Shown in pieces: positions 29,566 to 38,808 of a DNA stretch of 64,000 nucleotides; the first letter of the stretch is position 1, and every line of letters starts with the position of its first letter. The notes beneath the pieces are model-generated. The model ran no database searches. It had not been told where the DNA came from and saw only the letters and a list, made by a program, of their open reading frames with translations. The translations under genes were made by a program, and so were the position numbers. The stretch lies in the NCBI RefSeq assembly GCF_000286835.2, contig NZ_AJYD02000031.1:169413-233412 (forward strand), given 5' to 3'. The stretch is from Enterovibrio norvegicus FF-33. GTDB lineage: Bacteria; Pseudomonadota; Gammaproteobacteria; Enterobacterales; Vibrionaceae.

Positions 29566-30549
29566 CTATTCTAAGTGCAGGGCTAACCAGCGTGGTACTT
29601 CCTTCTCAAGCCAAAACTCGGGGTGCTTGAGCGTACCTGACACGAAGCCAACATGACCGCCATACTCTGTTAAATGGTAATCAATGTTATCGGGCAGGTG
29701 ACCGGTTGGTATCACTGCCTGTGTCATAAATGGGTCATCTTTAGCATGGATCACTTTCAGCGGTGTCGCAATGTCTTGTAAGACAGATAACCCACTGCAT
29801 AGTTTGTAATAATCCTCCGCGCTTTTAAATGCATGGAGTGGTGCAGTGACGGTTTCATCAAACTCATAGAGTGTCGATATCTTCACTTTCTGACCACTTT
29901 TCCAATGACCGATTTCGGGGTGACGTTCGAGCTTTTTCGACAGGGTACGATTCATTGAACGCAGCAAGTAAGCCTGATAAACCTTGGAAAACCCGAGCTG
30001 GATACGCGATGAACAAGCCGCTAAATCGAGAGGCGGGCTGATCACACAGCCGGCGTTAATCAACGGGTCATGGTTAAATTCGGCCAGATAGCGCACCAAC
30101 ATATTGCCGCCCAGTGACACGCCCGTTGCAACCCTAGGTACGTCGGGGAAACGGGTACTGATGTATTCCAGAACAAAGCGCGCATCGCTGGTTTCACCTG
30201 AATGGTAGCTGCGTGGCTGGCGGTTAATCAGACCGCTACAGCCTCGAAAATGCATCATGACACCGAGCCAACCTTGTTGTTTGAAGGCGTTGAGCAGGCC
30301 GTTGGCGTATGGGCTGTAAAAACACCCCGCTAAACCATGAAACAAGATAACCACAGGTTTGCCTTGGGCTTGTTCTGGTGGCTCTGTCCAGCACAGATCG
30401 AGAAAGTCACCGTCAGGGGTATCTATGCGCTGCCAGATCGGTTCAAACAAGGCTTTGCGTCTGACAAAGCGAGGCAACAGTGTTTGCACGTGGGGGTTAC
30501 GTCCCCATTTCATGGGCTCGAAATTTTCAGTCATCAAGGTCACACTCAC
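29566..30549 (-). CDS. yheT: Alpha/beta-hydrolase YheT
   Basis: Putative esterase of the YheT/ABHD family. The triad is Ser145 in GVSLGGN, an Asp in HAKDDPFM and a His in YGGHVGFV. The oxyanion-strand segment is FHGLAGCFYSPYA. About 327 residues. Start GTG 30549 overlaps the regulator's TGA stop, so translation may be coupled; ATG 30534 is the alternative. Neither has a good Shine-Dalgarno match. Substrate unknown. Confidence 0.92.
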   Translation of the reverse strand: MSVTLMTENFEPMKWGRNPHVQTLLPRFVRRKALFEPIWQRIDTPDGDFLDLCWTEPPEQAQGKPVVILFHGLAGCFYSPYANGLLNAFKQQGWLGVMMHFRGCSGLINRQPRSYHSGETSDARFVLEYISTRFPDVPRVATGVSLGGNMLVRYLAEFNHDPLINAGCVISPPLDLAACSSRIQLGFSKVYQAYLLRSMNRTLSKKLERHPEIGHWKSGQKVKISTLYEFDETVTAPLHAFKSAEDYYKLCSGLSVLQDIATPLKVIHAKDDPFMTQAVIPTGHLPDNIDYHLTEYGGHVGFVSGTLKHPEFWLEKEVPRWLALHLE

Positions 30550-31928
30550 ATCGCAAATTCGGACAGCGGGGGATTGGCTAGCAATTGTGCCAGCTGCTGG
30601 CAGCCGTTTTCCAGCGTTTCTCTATTGGGCGGCGCACTCACTGCAATCCGCACGCAAGGTGGTGCAGAATATCCCGCTGGCACAAACAGCTCAGAGGATT
30701 TGATCTCCAACCCCTGTGCTTTACACGCAGTGAGGAATTCGCTCAATGACCATTCATCGGGGAGTCGTAACCAACCATGAAAACCATTGGGATGAAAACG
30801 CAGATCCGCATTGCCAAGATATTGTTGTAGTAATGCCCAGCGTTGTTCCATTTCAGTACGGATAGTTTCTAAAATTTGGTTAGCGCCGCCATTTTCCAAC
30901 AAGATCGCTGCCATGGCGGTGAGCAAGGGACTGATCATCCAACTGTGATTTTGCAGTGCATTGACAAATTGCGGGTAGAAACGCTCTGGCAGATGCAGAA
31001 AACCCAAACGTAACCCTGGTGCCAACGTTTTCGCCATCCCGCCTATATAAATCACATCATCTGGCGCCAGATTGACAAAAGGCTGCGGTCGCTCTCGCGG
31101 CAGCAATCCGTTCACATCGTCTTCGACAATCACCAATTGCTGAGTTTGACACACGTTAATCAGTGCCTTGCGACGAGATTCGCTCATGATGGCGGTGGTA
31201 GGGTTTTGCAGAGTTGGAGTTAAGTACACCATGCGCGGTTGATACTGCTGACAGGCTGCTTGCAGCGAATCAGGCAACATGCCTTCGTCATCCATGTCCA
31301 CTGGCTTGACCGTAAGTTGAAGTTGACGCGCGAGGCTCATTAAGCCGGGATACGTGAATTTGTCAGCGAGAATGGTATCACCAGCACGACAAAGGGTCAG
31401 TAAGCAAAGCTGCATGGCGTTTTGTGCGCCCGAGCAGAACAGCAATCGGCTGGGATCAGTGATGATGCTGTGTTGTGCTAGCCACTGCGACAAGATTTCA
31501 CGATGACGGACAATGCCAGATGGCGGCTGGTACAGCATCAGGTTATTCAATTCATTGGGGTGTGAAGCCAATTGCTGCAAAGCATCGGAAAACAAATCGG
31601 CGCGATTAATGGCTGGTGGTACGTTGTAGCCAAAGCTGGTGATCCCCGGACGTTCAGGGCTAGCAAAGGTCCAATGCGGTTTGTCGCTGTCACTGACATA
31701 AGTGCCCGCGCCGACTTTGGCTTCGACAATACCGCGTCGTTCTGCTTCGGCATAAGCTCGGGTTACCGTGCCAACAGTGACAGACAATGCATCAGCCAGT
31801 GCTCTGTGGGTTGGCAGTTTCGCACCTGCAGCAAGCTCATTACTGAGAACTTTGCCTGCAATGGCATCCGCGATTTGACGGTAAATCGGCGTGCCGTCTT
31901 TCTCTAACACAATATTCATGATTGTCAT
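30546..31928 (-). CDS. MocR/PdxR-type regulator: GntR HTH fused to aminotransferase domain
   Basis: 460 residues: an N-terminal winged helix-turn-helix (about 8-78; PIYRQIADAI, LPTHRALADALSV, GTVTRAYAEAERRG) joined to a fold-type I aminotransferase domain. The expected PLP Lys is Lys300 in GGMAKTLAPGLRLGF. Family members sense PLP or PLP-amino acid adducts. It is divergent from a LysE-type exporter across a 124-nt gap with a palindrome, so the exporter is the likely target. ATG 31928 is used; ATG 31919 is possible. Confidence 0.92.
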   Translation of the reverse strand: MTIMNIVLEKDGTPIYRQIADAIAGKVLSNELAAGAKLPTHRALADALSVTVGTVTRAYAEAERRGIVEAKVGAGTYVSDSDKPHWTFASPERPGITSFGYNVPPAINRADLFSDALQQLASHPNELNNLMLYQPPSGIVRHREILSQWLAQHSIITDPSRLLFCSGAQNAMQLCLLTLCRAGDTILADKFTYPGLMSLARQLQLTVKPVDMDDEGMLPDSLQAACQQYQPRMVYLTPTLQNPTTAIMSESRRKALINVCQTQQLVIVEDDVNGLLPRERPQPFVNLAPDDVIYIGGMAKTLAPGLRLGFLHLPERFYPQFVNALQNHSWMISPLLTAMAAILLENGGANQILETIRTEMEQRWALLQQYLGNADLRFHPNGFHGWLRLPDEWSLSEFLTACKAQGLEIKSSELFVPAGYSAPPCVRIAVSAPPNRETLENGCQQLAQLLANPPLSEFAM

Positions 31929-32010
31929 GGTGACAATAAACCTTTTGATTGAAAACTTGATCCCTGTTAGCGTGAATTCTGACCAATAATGGTGACTAGT
32001 TCAACAAAAC

Positions 32011-32033
32011 TGTATGGATTGTATCGATACAAT
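32011..32033. promoter_or_regulatory. Palindrome and tandem repeat between regulator and exporter
   Basis: ATTGTATCGATACAAT (32018-32033) is a perfect 16-nt palindrome. It overlaps a 9-nt tandem repeat, TGTATGGAT then TGTATCGAT (32011-32028). It lies 20 nt upstream of the exporter start. MocR-family regulators usually bind direct repeats, so this is a likely operator. Confidence 0.6.
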
Positions 32034-32052
32034 GTGAGCGGGGAGACAATTC

Positions 32053-32655
32053 ATGATGGAACTTTCATTTCTGGCAACACTGGCGATATTCGCTGCCACC
32101 ATGACAGGCACACCGGGGCCAAACAATATGATGCTGACCGCCTCGGGGGCAAACTTCGGTTATCGTCGCACTGTTCCGCATCTTGTGGGTATTACGCTAG
32201 GTGTTGCCTCTCTCATCGCCGTTGTCGCTGGCGGGTTAGGGGTCGTGTTTGAAATGTTCCCATGGGTTCAGCAGGTGATGAAACTGGTGGCGAGCGCGTA
32301 TTTGTTGCTTTTGTCATGGCGTATCGCCAATGCAGGTGCACCGAATCAAGCTGATTTGAGTGATAGACGCCCAATGACGTTGCTTGAAGGTGCCGCGTTT
32401 CAGTACGTGAACCCAAAAGCGTGGGCGATGGCAGTGAGCGCCGTGGGCACATTTACACTTGCAGGTGGCGATTACTGGTGGTCTGCCATGGTGATTGTAC
32501 TGATTTTTATGGCGGTTGGTTTTCCGCTAACGTCACTTTGGGCTGGCTTTGGTGTCTGGGTAGGTAAAGTGCTGCCCACTGAAAGAAGCTGGATTGTGTT
32601 CAATCGCGTGATGGGTTTGTTAACCGCATCATGCTTGTTCTTCATTTGGGCGTAA
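32053..32655 (+). CDS. LysE/RhtB-family amino acid exporter
   Basis: 200-residue inner-membrane protein with about six hydrophobic helices and the family motif GTPGPNNMM near residue 19. Probably exports an amino acid or derivative; substrate not predictable. GGGGAG precedes tandem ATGs (32053, 32056). Divergent from the MocR-type regulator. Its stop and that of the convergent TIGR02444 gene share a small hairpin (ACGGAA/TTCCGT, 32655-32676). Confidence 0.9.
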   Translation: MMELSFLATLAIFAATMTGTPGPNNMMLTASGANFGYRRTVPHLVGITLGVASLIAVVAGGLGVVFEMFPWVQQVMKLVASAYLLLLSWRIANAGAPNQADLSDRRPMTLLEGAAFQYVNPKAWAMAVSAVGTFTLAGGDYWWSAMVIVLIFMAVGFPLTSLWAGFGVWVGKVLPTERSWIVFNRVMGLLTASCLFFIWA

Positions 32656-32667
32656 CGGAAAGCGGCG

Positions 32668-33186
32668 TTATTCCGTCAGGCCGTGCAGGCCTTTGGTCAA
32701 GGTTGGATACAGATAGCGGGCAGCGGGGTCGAGCTGTCCGCAATACATCTCAAGTGCTGAAGGACCATTTTCTCGCCATGGTTGTTGGTTGATGCAGGCG
32801 AGTAGCACTTGTTGTTGAAACTTTTCCAGCGTCAATTCGTAGTTCAACATTTTTTGGTAAGCGCCGCGTGATAGCTGAGGTTTAAGATCACGTCGCATCA
32901 AGCGGTAGCGACCGAGTAGTGTTTCAGATTGGGTGATGGATTGACGAAGCGCAGCCAGCGAGGTATTGGTCAGTGAAAAGCCTGCATCTTCTAGCCATGC
33001 CAATAGCAACGCAAGATTGACGTTACCTTTGAACTGGTCTTGAAGTTTCAGGCAGGCATGTTTCACTTCCTGCTGACTGTAGTGTTGCAGGCAAAACTGC
33101 CACAGCCCATCGGCGGTGGCATTGTTTTTTAGCGGTTTTGGTGTGCCGCGTCCATCTCTTCCAGTTGTTCCTGAAGATCCATCCAT
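32668..33186 (-). CDS. TIGR02444-family conserved hypothetical protein
   Basis: Helical cytosolic protein of the TIGR02444/DUF2390 type. The family start is around DGLWQFCLQHYSQQEVK, followed by LLLAWLEDAG. Function unknown; commonly beside the ABC-F gene yheS. The only in-frame ATG lies at 33186, inside yheS, giving a 58-nt overlap and a low-complexity leader of about 26 residues. The real start may be a non-ATG codon closer to the conserved part. Confidence 0.82.
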   Translation of the reverse strand: MDGSSGTTGRDGRGTPKPLKNNATADGLWQFCLQHYSQQEVKHACLKLQDQFKGNVNLALLLAWLEDAGFSLTNTSLAALRQSITQSETLLGRYRLMRRDLKPQLSRGAYQKMLNYELTLEKFQQQVLLACINQQPWRENGPSALEMYCGQLDPAARYLYPTLTKGLHGLTE

Positions 33187-35051
33187 TCCAGTTCGACCTC
33201 TTCCAGCGACGATTTTGCATCTGCTTGTTTGCGCAGTAACTCTGTCAGCTTGTCTTTATTGGTCACTTCATAAATGGAAGGTTCCGCAAGGGCTGATTCT
33301 ACTTCGGCGATTGTGGCAGAGTAGGTTTCAAGTTTTGTGTCCAGACTGTCAATTTTCTTGCGTATTGGTGCAGTCAAACGTCGGAACTCGGCTTCAAGGC
33401 GCTTTTGTTCTTTGCGCGCGGCTTGGGAGTTGGTGCTGACAGGCTTCGCATTTTCCGCTTGTTCCTGACGACGCTCGGCGCGTTGCTGTTCGGTGAGCCA
33501 TTGATGGTAGTCATTTAAATCACCGTTAAATTGCGACACTTGCTGATCGTGAACCAGATACAAATCATCGGTCGTGGCGCGCAGCAAGTAGCGATCGTGA
33601 CTGACAATAACCATCGCACCTTCAAATGATTGTAGCGCCAATGTCAGCGCGGAACGCATATCAAGGTCTAAATGGTTCGTTGGTTCATCGAGCAACAGCA
33701 GGTTTGGCTTTTGCCACACGATCAATGCCAGCACTAGGCGTGCTTTCTCGCCGCCAGAGAATGGGGCAATGATGTCCAATACCTTTTCGCCGACAAAGCC
33801 AAAACTACCGAGATAGTCACGCAACTGTTGTTCGGTTGATTTTGGGGCAAGGCGCATCATGTGTTGCAGCGGCGTTTCGTCGGTACGAAGTGTTTCAAGT
33901 TGATGCTGCGCAAAATAGCCAATTTTCACGCCTTGTGAGTATTGAAGCTCACCTGCTTGTGCTGGCAGATCACCAGACAGAAGTTTGATTAGCGTTGATT
34001 TACCTGCACCGTTACGACCCAATAGACCGATACGGCTACCTGGCACTAAGTTTAGGTGAATTTTTTCCAAAATCAGCTTGTTAGGATAGCCTGCCGCCAC
34101 GTCTTTCATCATCAGAATGGGATTTGGCAGGGCGCTCGGCTCGCGAAACTCGAAACTGAAGGGGTTATCGAATTGTGCTGGCAGTACCTTTTCCATGCGC
34201 TCCAGTGCTTTGATACGGCTTTGTGCCTGGCGTGCTTTACTGGCTTTGTAACGGAAGCGATCAATGTATGACTGCATGTGCGTCATTTGCTTTTTCTGCT
34301 TCTGATACATCGACTGTTGCAACATCAGTTTTTCAGCGCGCATGGTTTCAAACGATGAATAGTTACCGGTGTACTCGTTCAACAAATCGTTTTCGATATG
34401 AATGATGCGATTGACCACAGGATCAAGAAAATCGCGGTCATGGGAAATCAATACTAAGGTACCGCGGTAGTTTTGCAGCCATTTCTCTAGCCACATTACG
34501 GCGTCTAAATCGAGGTGGTTAGTCGGTTCATCGAGTAGTAAAAGGTCTGAGCGACAAAGCAGAGCTTGAGCGAGGTTAAGACGCATACGCCAACCGCCCG
34601 AGAACTGGGTCAAATTCCACTGCATTTGCTCTTGGCTGAAACCTAGACCGTCTAAGAGCTCTGAAGCGCGGGCTCGAATGCTGTAACCACCCACGGCATC
34701 AATCTTGTCGTGAATGACCGCAGCTTGGTGGCCATCATCAATCGCTTCAGCGTGACGCAGTGCTGCTTCTAGCGCACGGTATTCACGATCACCGTCAATG
34801 ACGTATTCAACGGCTTCGCGCGCTAGGGCCGGTGTTTCTTGCGCGACCCATGCCAGTTGCCAACCACTTGGGAAGTTGCAGCTTCCTGCGTCGAGAGATA
34901 GTTCGCCTTTTAGCAATGCAAAAAGGGTAGATTTACCGCAGCCATTTTTACCCACCAGACCGACTTTATCGCCAGGGTGAATGGTGGCCGACGCTTGATT
35001 AAGTAGCGGTTTGCCGCCGCGAAGAAGCTGAATATCTGAGAGTGTGATCAT
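33129..35051 (-). CDS. yheS: ABC-F ribosome-associated ATPase YheS
   Basis: Soluble tandem ABC protein of the ABC-F translation-factor family. It binds the ribosomal E site and relieves stalling. The first ATPase has GKNGCGKST, FSGGWRMRL and LLLLDEPTNHLDLDA. The interdomain P-site tRNA-interaction linker (MTHMQSYIDRFRYKASKA) follows, then the second ATPase with GRNGAGKST and FSGGEKARL, and a C-terminal coiled coil. 640 residues against 637 in E. coli. Divergent from kefG. Confidence 0.95.
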   Translation of the reverse strand: MITLSDIQLLRGGKPLLNQASATIHPGDKVGLVGKNGCGKSTLFALLKGELSLDAGSCNFPSGWQLAWVAQETPALAREAVEYVIDGDREYRALEAALRHAEAIDDGHQAAVIHDKIDAVGGYSIRARASELLDGLGFSQEQMQWNLTQFSGGWRMRLNLAQALLCRSDLLLLDEPTNHLDLDAVMWLEKWLQNYRGTLVLISHDRDFLDPVVNRIIHIENDLLNEYTGNYSSFETMRAEKLMLQQSMYQKQKKQMTHMQSYIDRFRYKASKARQAQSRIKALERMEKVLPAQFDNPFSFEFREPSALPNPILMMKDVAAGYPNKLILEKIHLNLVPGSRIGLLGRNGAGKSTLIKLLSGDLPAQAGELQYSQGVKIGYFAQHQLETLRTDETPLQHMMRLAPKSTEQQLRDYLGSFGFVGEKVLDIIAPFSGGEKARLVLALIVWQKPNLLLLDEPTNHLDLDMRSALTLALQSFEGAMVIVSHDRYLLRATTDDLYLVHDQQVSQFNGDLNDYHQWLTEQQRAERRQEQAENAKPVSTNSQAARKEQKRLEAEFRRLTAPIRKKIDSLDTKLETYSATIAEVESALAEPSIYEVTNKDKLTELLRKQADAKSSLEEVELEWMDLQEQLEEMDAAHQNR

Positions 35052-35309
35052 GACAACTGACGGCCCCAGCCGTATGCTTTGAAGTAGAGAATTCTGGCGC
35101 AGTTATACCATAGGCCAGAAGTTTACTTAAGACGTGATCGCGTGAGGCGATGAAAAGATGCCATATTTACCGTATGGTGGAGAATATACAGAGAGTGCCT
35201 CATGATAAGGCGTTTTGTGTCATCATAAAAAGACGATAAAAAATATTGCGTTAGTGCTTTTGCCTGTTAGATGCCGATGCATCACAGTGATATAGGAATT
35301 TGCTGCGAA

Positions 35310-35873
35310 ATGGAAACCACAACGACGTCGCTTTTTCGATCAAAAGTGTTGGTCTTATTTGCTCATCCCGATCCGCATGAATCGGTGGCAAATAAGCGCA
35401 TGGTTGATACTGCTCGTCAGTTCGAACATGTGACGATTCATGATCTCTATGCCACGTATCCCGACTTTATTATTGACGTTCACCATGAGCGTGAGCTTTT
35501 GCTTGCCCATGATGTGATCGTATTTCAACACCCACTACAAATGTACTCTTGCCCGTCACTGTTAAAAGAATGGATTGATGTGGTGCTTGGCAAAGGCTTT
35601 GCACACGGTGGCGGAAATGCGCTGGCTGGCAAGACCTGTCGATTTGTCGTCACGACAGGCGGTGCCGCTGAAGCATTCAGCCAAACCGGTTACAACAAGT
35701 ACAGCATGGGAGAACTACTTCAGCCGTTTGAACTCACCGCGCTATTGTGTCAAATGCGCTGGGTTGAGCCCTTAGTGCTGCACTGGGCGCGTCGAATTGC
35801 CGATGACGATAGAAATGCACACGCAGAGTTATACGCAGATTGGCTGTGTCATCCCGTATCGGAGGTGGTGTGA
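35310..35873 (+). CDS. kefG: Glutathione-regulated potassium-efflux ancillary protein KefG
   Basis: Flavodoxin-like quinone-oxidoreductase-fold subunit required for full activity of KefB. It has LVLFAHPDPHESVANKRM, VTIHDLYATYPDF, FQHPLQMYSCP, LKEWID and a Gly-rich TTGGAAEAF. 187 residues from ATG 35310, which has TAGGA upstream; an in-frame ATG at 35271 lacks a ribosome-binding site. The 258-nt gap to yheS holds no gene but has a short inverted repeat CCATA/TATGG at 35161-35177. The last 1 nt overlaps kefB. Confidence 0.94.
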   Translation: METTTTSLFRSKVLVLFAHPDPHESVANKRMVDTARQFEHVTIHDLYATYPDFIIDVHHERELLLAHDVIVFQHPLQMYSCPSLLKEWIDVVLGKGFAHGGGNALAGKTCRFVVTTGGAAEAFSQTGYNKYSMGELLQPFELTALLCQMRWVEPLVLHWARRIADDDRNAHAELYADWLCHPVSEVV

Positions 35874-37669
35874 TGGAGCATAATTTCCTTCTCGATGCAC
35901 TTATCTTCCTTGTGGCTGCCGTCGTTGCTGTGCCGCTTGCTCAACGCCTTGGGATAGGATCTGTGCTTGGTTATCTTATCGCGGGTGTGGTCATTGGCCC
36001 TTGGGGACTTGGCCTTATCAGCGATGTGGAAGCCATATTGCACTTCGCCGAATTGGGCGTGGTATTGCTCTTGTTCCTCATTGGTCTTGAATTGAACCCG
36101 AAGAAGTTGCTGCAAATGCGCAAGCCGATCTTGGGGTTGGGCGGTAGTCAGGTGATGATTAGCGCCGTGGTTATCGGCTTGGTGGTTGCAATGTTTGGCG
36201 CCTCTAACGTGGACGCCTTAATTGTTGGGATGGGGCTTGCCCTTTCGTCGACCGCTATTGCCATGCGCATCATTGAAGAGCAACGCATGATGCGCATTGA
36301 AGCCGGGCAATCGGCATTTGCGGTGCTGCTTTTTCAAGATATTGCGGTGATCCCTATGCTAGCTGTGTTACCGGCATTAGCCGGTGGCGCCAGCGGCAGC
36401 TGGCTCGATGTGGTCATTATGCTCGGTGCCGTTGTCCTTTTGCTGGTGGGCGGGCATTACTTGTTACGGCCCCTGTTGCGTTGGGTCGTGATGAGTCGCG
36501 TAAAGGAAATGTTTACCATTGCCGCCCTCTTGCTGGTAATCGGGTTTGCGCTTGGTATGCAGGCGTTGGGCTTATCGATGGCACTGGGTACCTTCCTCGC
36601 GGGTGTGCTGCTGGCCGAAAGTGAATATCGCCACGAGCTTGAAATTGCCATTGAGCCATTTAAAGGCTTGTTACTCGGTCTGTTTTTTATCGCAGTCGGG
36701 ATGGCCGTCGATTTGGGTTTATTACTCGAATACCCGATTGAAATATTAAGTGCCGTTGTGGCCTTGATCAGCGTGAAAGCCGCCATCATATATGGATTGG
36801 TTCGCATGTTTGGCGGCAGCGCGAAATCGAGAAGTCAGGTGGCGCTTCTGCTCAGTCAGGGCGGCGAGTTTGCATTCGTACTTTTCACCGCCGCACGTGG
36901 TGAAGGTTTGCTAGACCCTGATCTCAATGCTTTTTTGTTGGTGGTCGTAAGCTTGTCGATGATGACAACACCCATCTTGCTGATGCTGCAAAATAAATGG
37001 TTTGCTCGCACCATTAATGCAGACGTGTCGTTGCCAGAAAACGAACAGTTTGATGATGAAGGTGGGCGCGTCATTATCACCGGATTTGGCCGATTTGGGC
37101 AGGTGGTCGGGCGTTTGCTATTTGCCAACAAAATTAAACTGACAATCCTTGAGCGAGACCCGTCGCAAATCGCTTTGCTGCGTAGGTTTGGCTATAAGGT
37201 GTATTACGGCGATGCAACACAGCTGGATTTGCTGCGTGCTGCTGGCGCTGCATCCGCCGAAGCAATTATCATTTGTACGGATTCGCCGGAGGAGGTGATA
37301 GAAATTGTGACGATTTGTCAGCATCATTTCCCTAACCTCAAAGTGTTGGCGCGTGCTCGAAGTCGTGTTGAGGCGAATCAATTGCTCGGCCACAATGTGG
37401 ACGGCTTTGCGCGAGAAACCTTTTTAAGCGCGCTGGATTTAGGTAAACAGACACTGATCGCCTTGGGTATGCATCCGTATAAAGCAAAACGAGCCGAAGC
37501 CTTTTTCCGAAAGTTAGATGAAATGCGTTTGCATGAAATGCAGCCTCATCACAGTGATGATGTGTCGGCGGCGTCAAGAACGAAAGAAGCCCGTTTAGAG
37601 CTGGAAGAGTTGTTCGACCTCGAAATGAAAGGGGATACAGAGCGACACCAAAGCTGGAACAGGGAATAA
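35873..37669 (+). CDS. kefB: Glutathione-gated potassium/proton antiporter KefB
   Basis: Releases K+ and acidifies the cytoplasm when electrophiles form glutathione adducts. About 12 membrane helices of the monovalent cation:proton antiporter-2 family (including LFQDIAVIPMLA and LGLSMALGTFLAGVLLAESEYR) are followed by an RCK/TrkA-N domain from about residue 395 (GFGRFGQVVGRLL). 598 residues. ATG 35873 overlaps the kefG TGA as TGATG; the upstream TTG extension is inside kefG and is discounted. Confidence 0.95.
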   Translation: MEHNFLLDALIFLVAAVVAVPLAQRLGIGSVLGYLIAGVVIGPWGLGLISDVEAILHFAELGVVLLLFLIGLELNPKKLLQMRKPILGLGGSQVMISAVVIGLVVAMFGASNVDALIVGMGLALSSTAIAMRIIEEQRMMRIEAGQSAFAVLLFQDIAVIPMLAVLPALAGGASGSWLDVVIMLGAVVLLLVGGHYLLRPLLRWVVMSRVKEMFTIAALLLVIGFALGMQALGLSMALGTFLAGVLLAESEYRHELEIAIEPFKGLLLGLFFIAVGMAVDLGLLLEYPIEILSAVVALISVKAAIIYGLVRMFGGSAKSRSQVALLLSQGGEFAFVLFTAARGEGLLDPDLNAFLLVVVSLSMMTTPILLMLQNKWFARTINADVSLPENEQFDDEGGRVIITGFGRFGQVVGRLLFANKIKLTILERDPSQIALLRRFGYKVYYGDATQLDLLRAAGAASAEAIIICTDSPEEVIEIVTICQHHFPNLKVLARARSRVEANQLLGHNVDGFARETFLSALDLGKQTLIALGMHPYKAKRAEAFFRKLDEMRLHEMQPHHSDDVSAASRTKEARLELEELFDLEMKGDTERHQSWNRE

Positions 37670-37745
37670 TATTAATCGCCGATTATCATGGGATAAACAC
37701 GGCTGATTTGGCGCTGTGATTGATGGAATAAGTACAAGGACTGAC

Positions 37746-37955
37746 ATGAGAAAGAAACGTTTTATTGCTGGCGCAACCTGCCCCTCATGCAAAGAGAGTG
37801 ACACGATGCGCTGGTGGCAAGAGCATCACGTGGAAATGGTTGAGTGTGTTAAGTGTGGCCATACTGACCGCCGCTCACCAATAGCAACGGAAGCTTCTGA
37901 GTCAGATCCAAAGCAAGAAGATGGACAAGTGATAGGGATATTTAAACCGCAGTGA
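37746..37955 (+). CDS. yheV: Small zinc-ribbon protein YheV
   Basis: 69 residues with two CxxC pairs (Cys12/Cys15 and Cys34/Cys37: TCPSCKES, ECVKCGH), a likely zinc ribbon. The C-terminal QVIGIFKPQ matches the family. Function unknown; normally between kefB and slyD as here. ATG 37746 is chosen because it aligns with the E. coli start and follows AAGGA. Confidence 0.92.
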   Translation: MRKKRFIAGATCPSCKESDTMRWWQEHHVEMVECVKCGHTDRRSPIATEASESDPKQEDGQVIGIFKPQ

Positions 37956-38065
37956 TAGTCGTAGCGAACAGTTTTCTGTATTATCGGCGCCGAAATAAGC
38001 AGGTGGCCATGATGCAAACTCGCTATGGCAGCACCCAGACTTAAATAACCGCTTCCGGAGTAAAG

Positions 38066-38641
38066 ATGAAAGTCACTAAAGACGTGGTAGTAAGCATTGC
38101 TTACCAAGTGAAAAACGAAGACGGTATCGTGGTTGACGAGTCAACACAATCGAACCCATTGCAGTACCTTCAAGGTCACGACAACCTGATCATTGGCCTA
38201 GAAAACGCGCTGGAAGGCCGCGAAGTGGGCGAGAAATTTGAAGTGACTGTTACGCCGGAAGACGCGTACGGTGAGCACATGGACGAAATGGTTCAGCGTG
38301 TTCCTGCTGATGTGTTCCAAGGCGTTGACGAAATTACTGTTGGCATGCGCTTCCTCGCGGATACGGACCAAGGTCCAATCCCAGTAGAAGTGACTGAAGT
38401 TGATGGCGACGAAGTTGTTGTTGACGGTAACCATATGCTGGCTGGTCAAACGTTGACGTTTGACGTTGAGGTAATTGAACTACGCGAAGCAACAGAAGAA
38501 GAGATCGCTCATGGTCATATCCACCAAGAAGGTGGTTGTGGCGGTCACCATGATCATGACCACGAAGGTGGTTGTTGTGGCGGCGAAGACAAAGGCGACG
38601 ACCACGAATGTTGTGGCGGCGGCGGTTGTGGTTCTCACTAA
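38066..38641 (+). CDS. slyD: FKBP-type peptidyl-prolyl isomerase and nickel chaperone SlyD
   Basis: Cytosolic prolyl isomerase with an inserted-in-flap chaperone domain. FKBP core residues 1-70 and 120-150 (LQYLQGHDNLIIGLE, GEKFEVTVTPEDAYGE), IF domain about 75-120. The C-terminal tail (about 150-191) is extremely rich in His, Cys, Gly and Asp and should bind Ni(II) or Zn(II). It would support hydrogenase or urease maturation or metal buffering. Strong CCGGAG site 8 nt before ATG. Confidence 0.96.
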   Translation: MKVTKDVVVSIAYQVKNEDGIVVDESTQSNPLQYLQGHDNLIIGLENALEGREVGEKFEVTVTPEDAYGEHMDEMVQRVPADVFQGVDEITVGMRFLADTDQGPIPVEVTEVDGDEVVVDGNHMLAGQTLTFDVEVIELREATEEEIAHGHIHQEGGCGGHHDHDHEGGCCGGEDKGDDHECCGGGGCGSH

Positions 38642-38676
38642 TTGCTGAATGCCTGAGGTCGACTGACTTCTGATTG

Positions 38677-38712
38677 AAACGCCGCTTGGGAAACCGAGCG
38701 GCGTTTTTTTTA
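38677..38712 (+). terminator. Rho-independent terminator after slyD
   Basis: AAACGCCGCT (38677-38686) pairs perfectly with AGCGGCGTTT (38697-38706), followed by further Ts. Confidence 0.92.
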
Positions 38713-38808
38713 TTCGTTTTGTGAAAAGAGAAAAGCGCTTTACTTCAACATCATCAAGTTCTTTAATTGCCCACTTAACCTCGAATCTTAAACGCCAAGG
38801 AACTTCTG

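Noticed and set aside
29384..29656. Plus-strand ORFs opposite DUF3187 and yheT
   Set aside because: Antisense to two genes with clear domain evidence.
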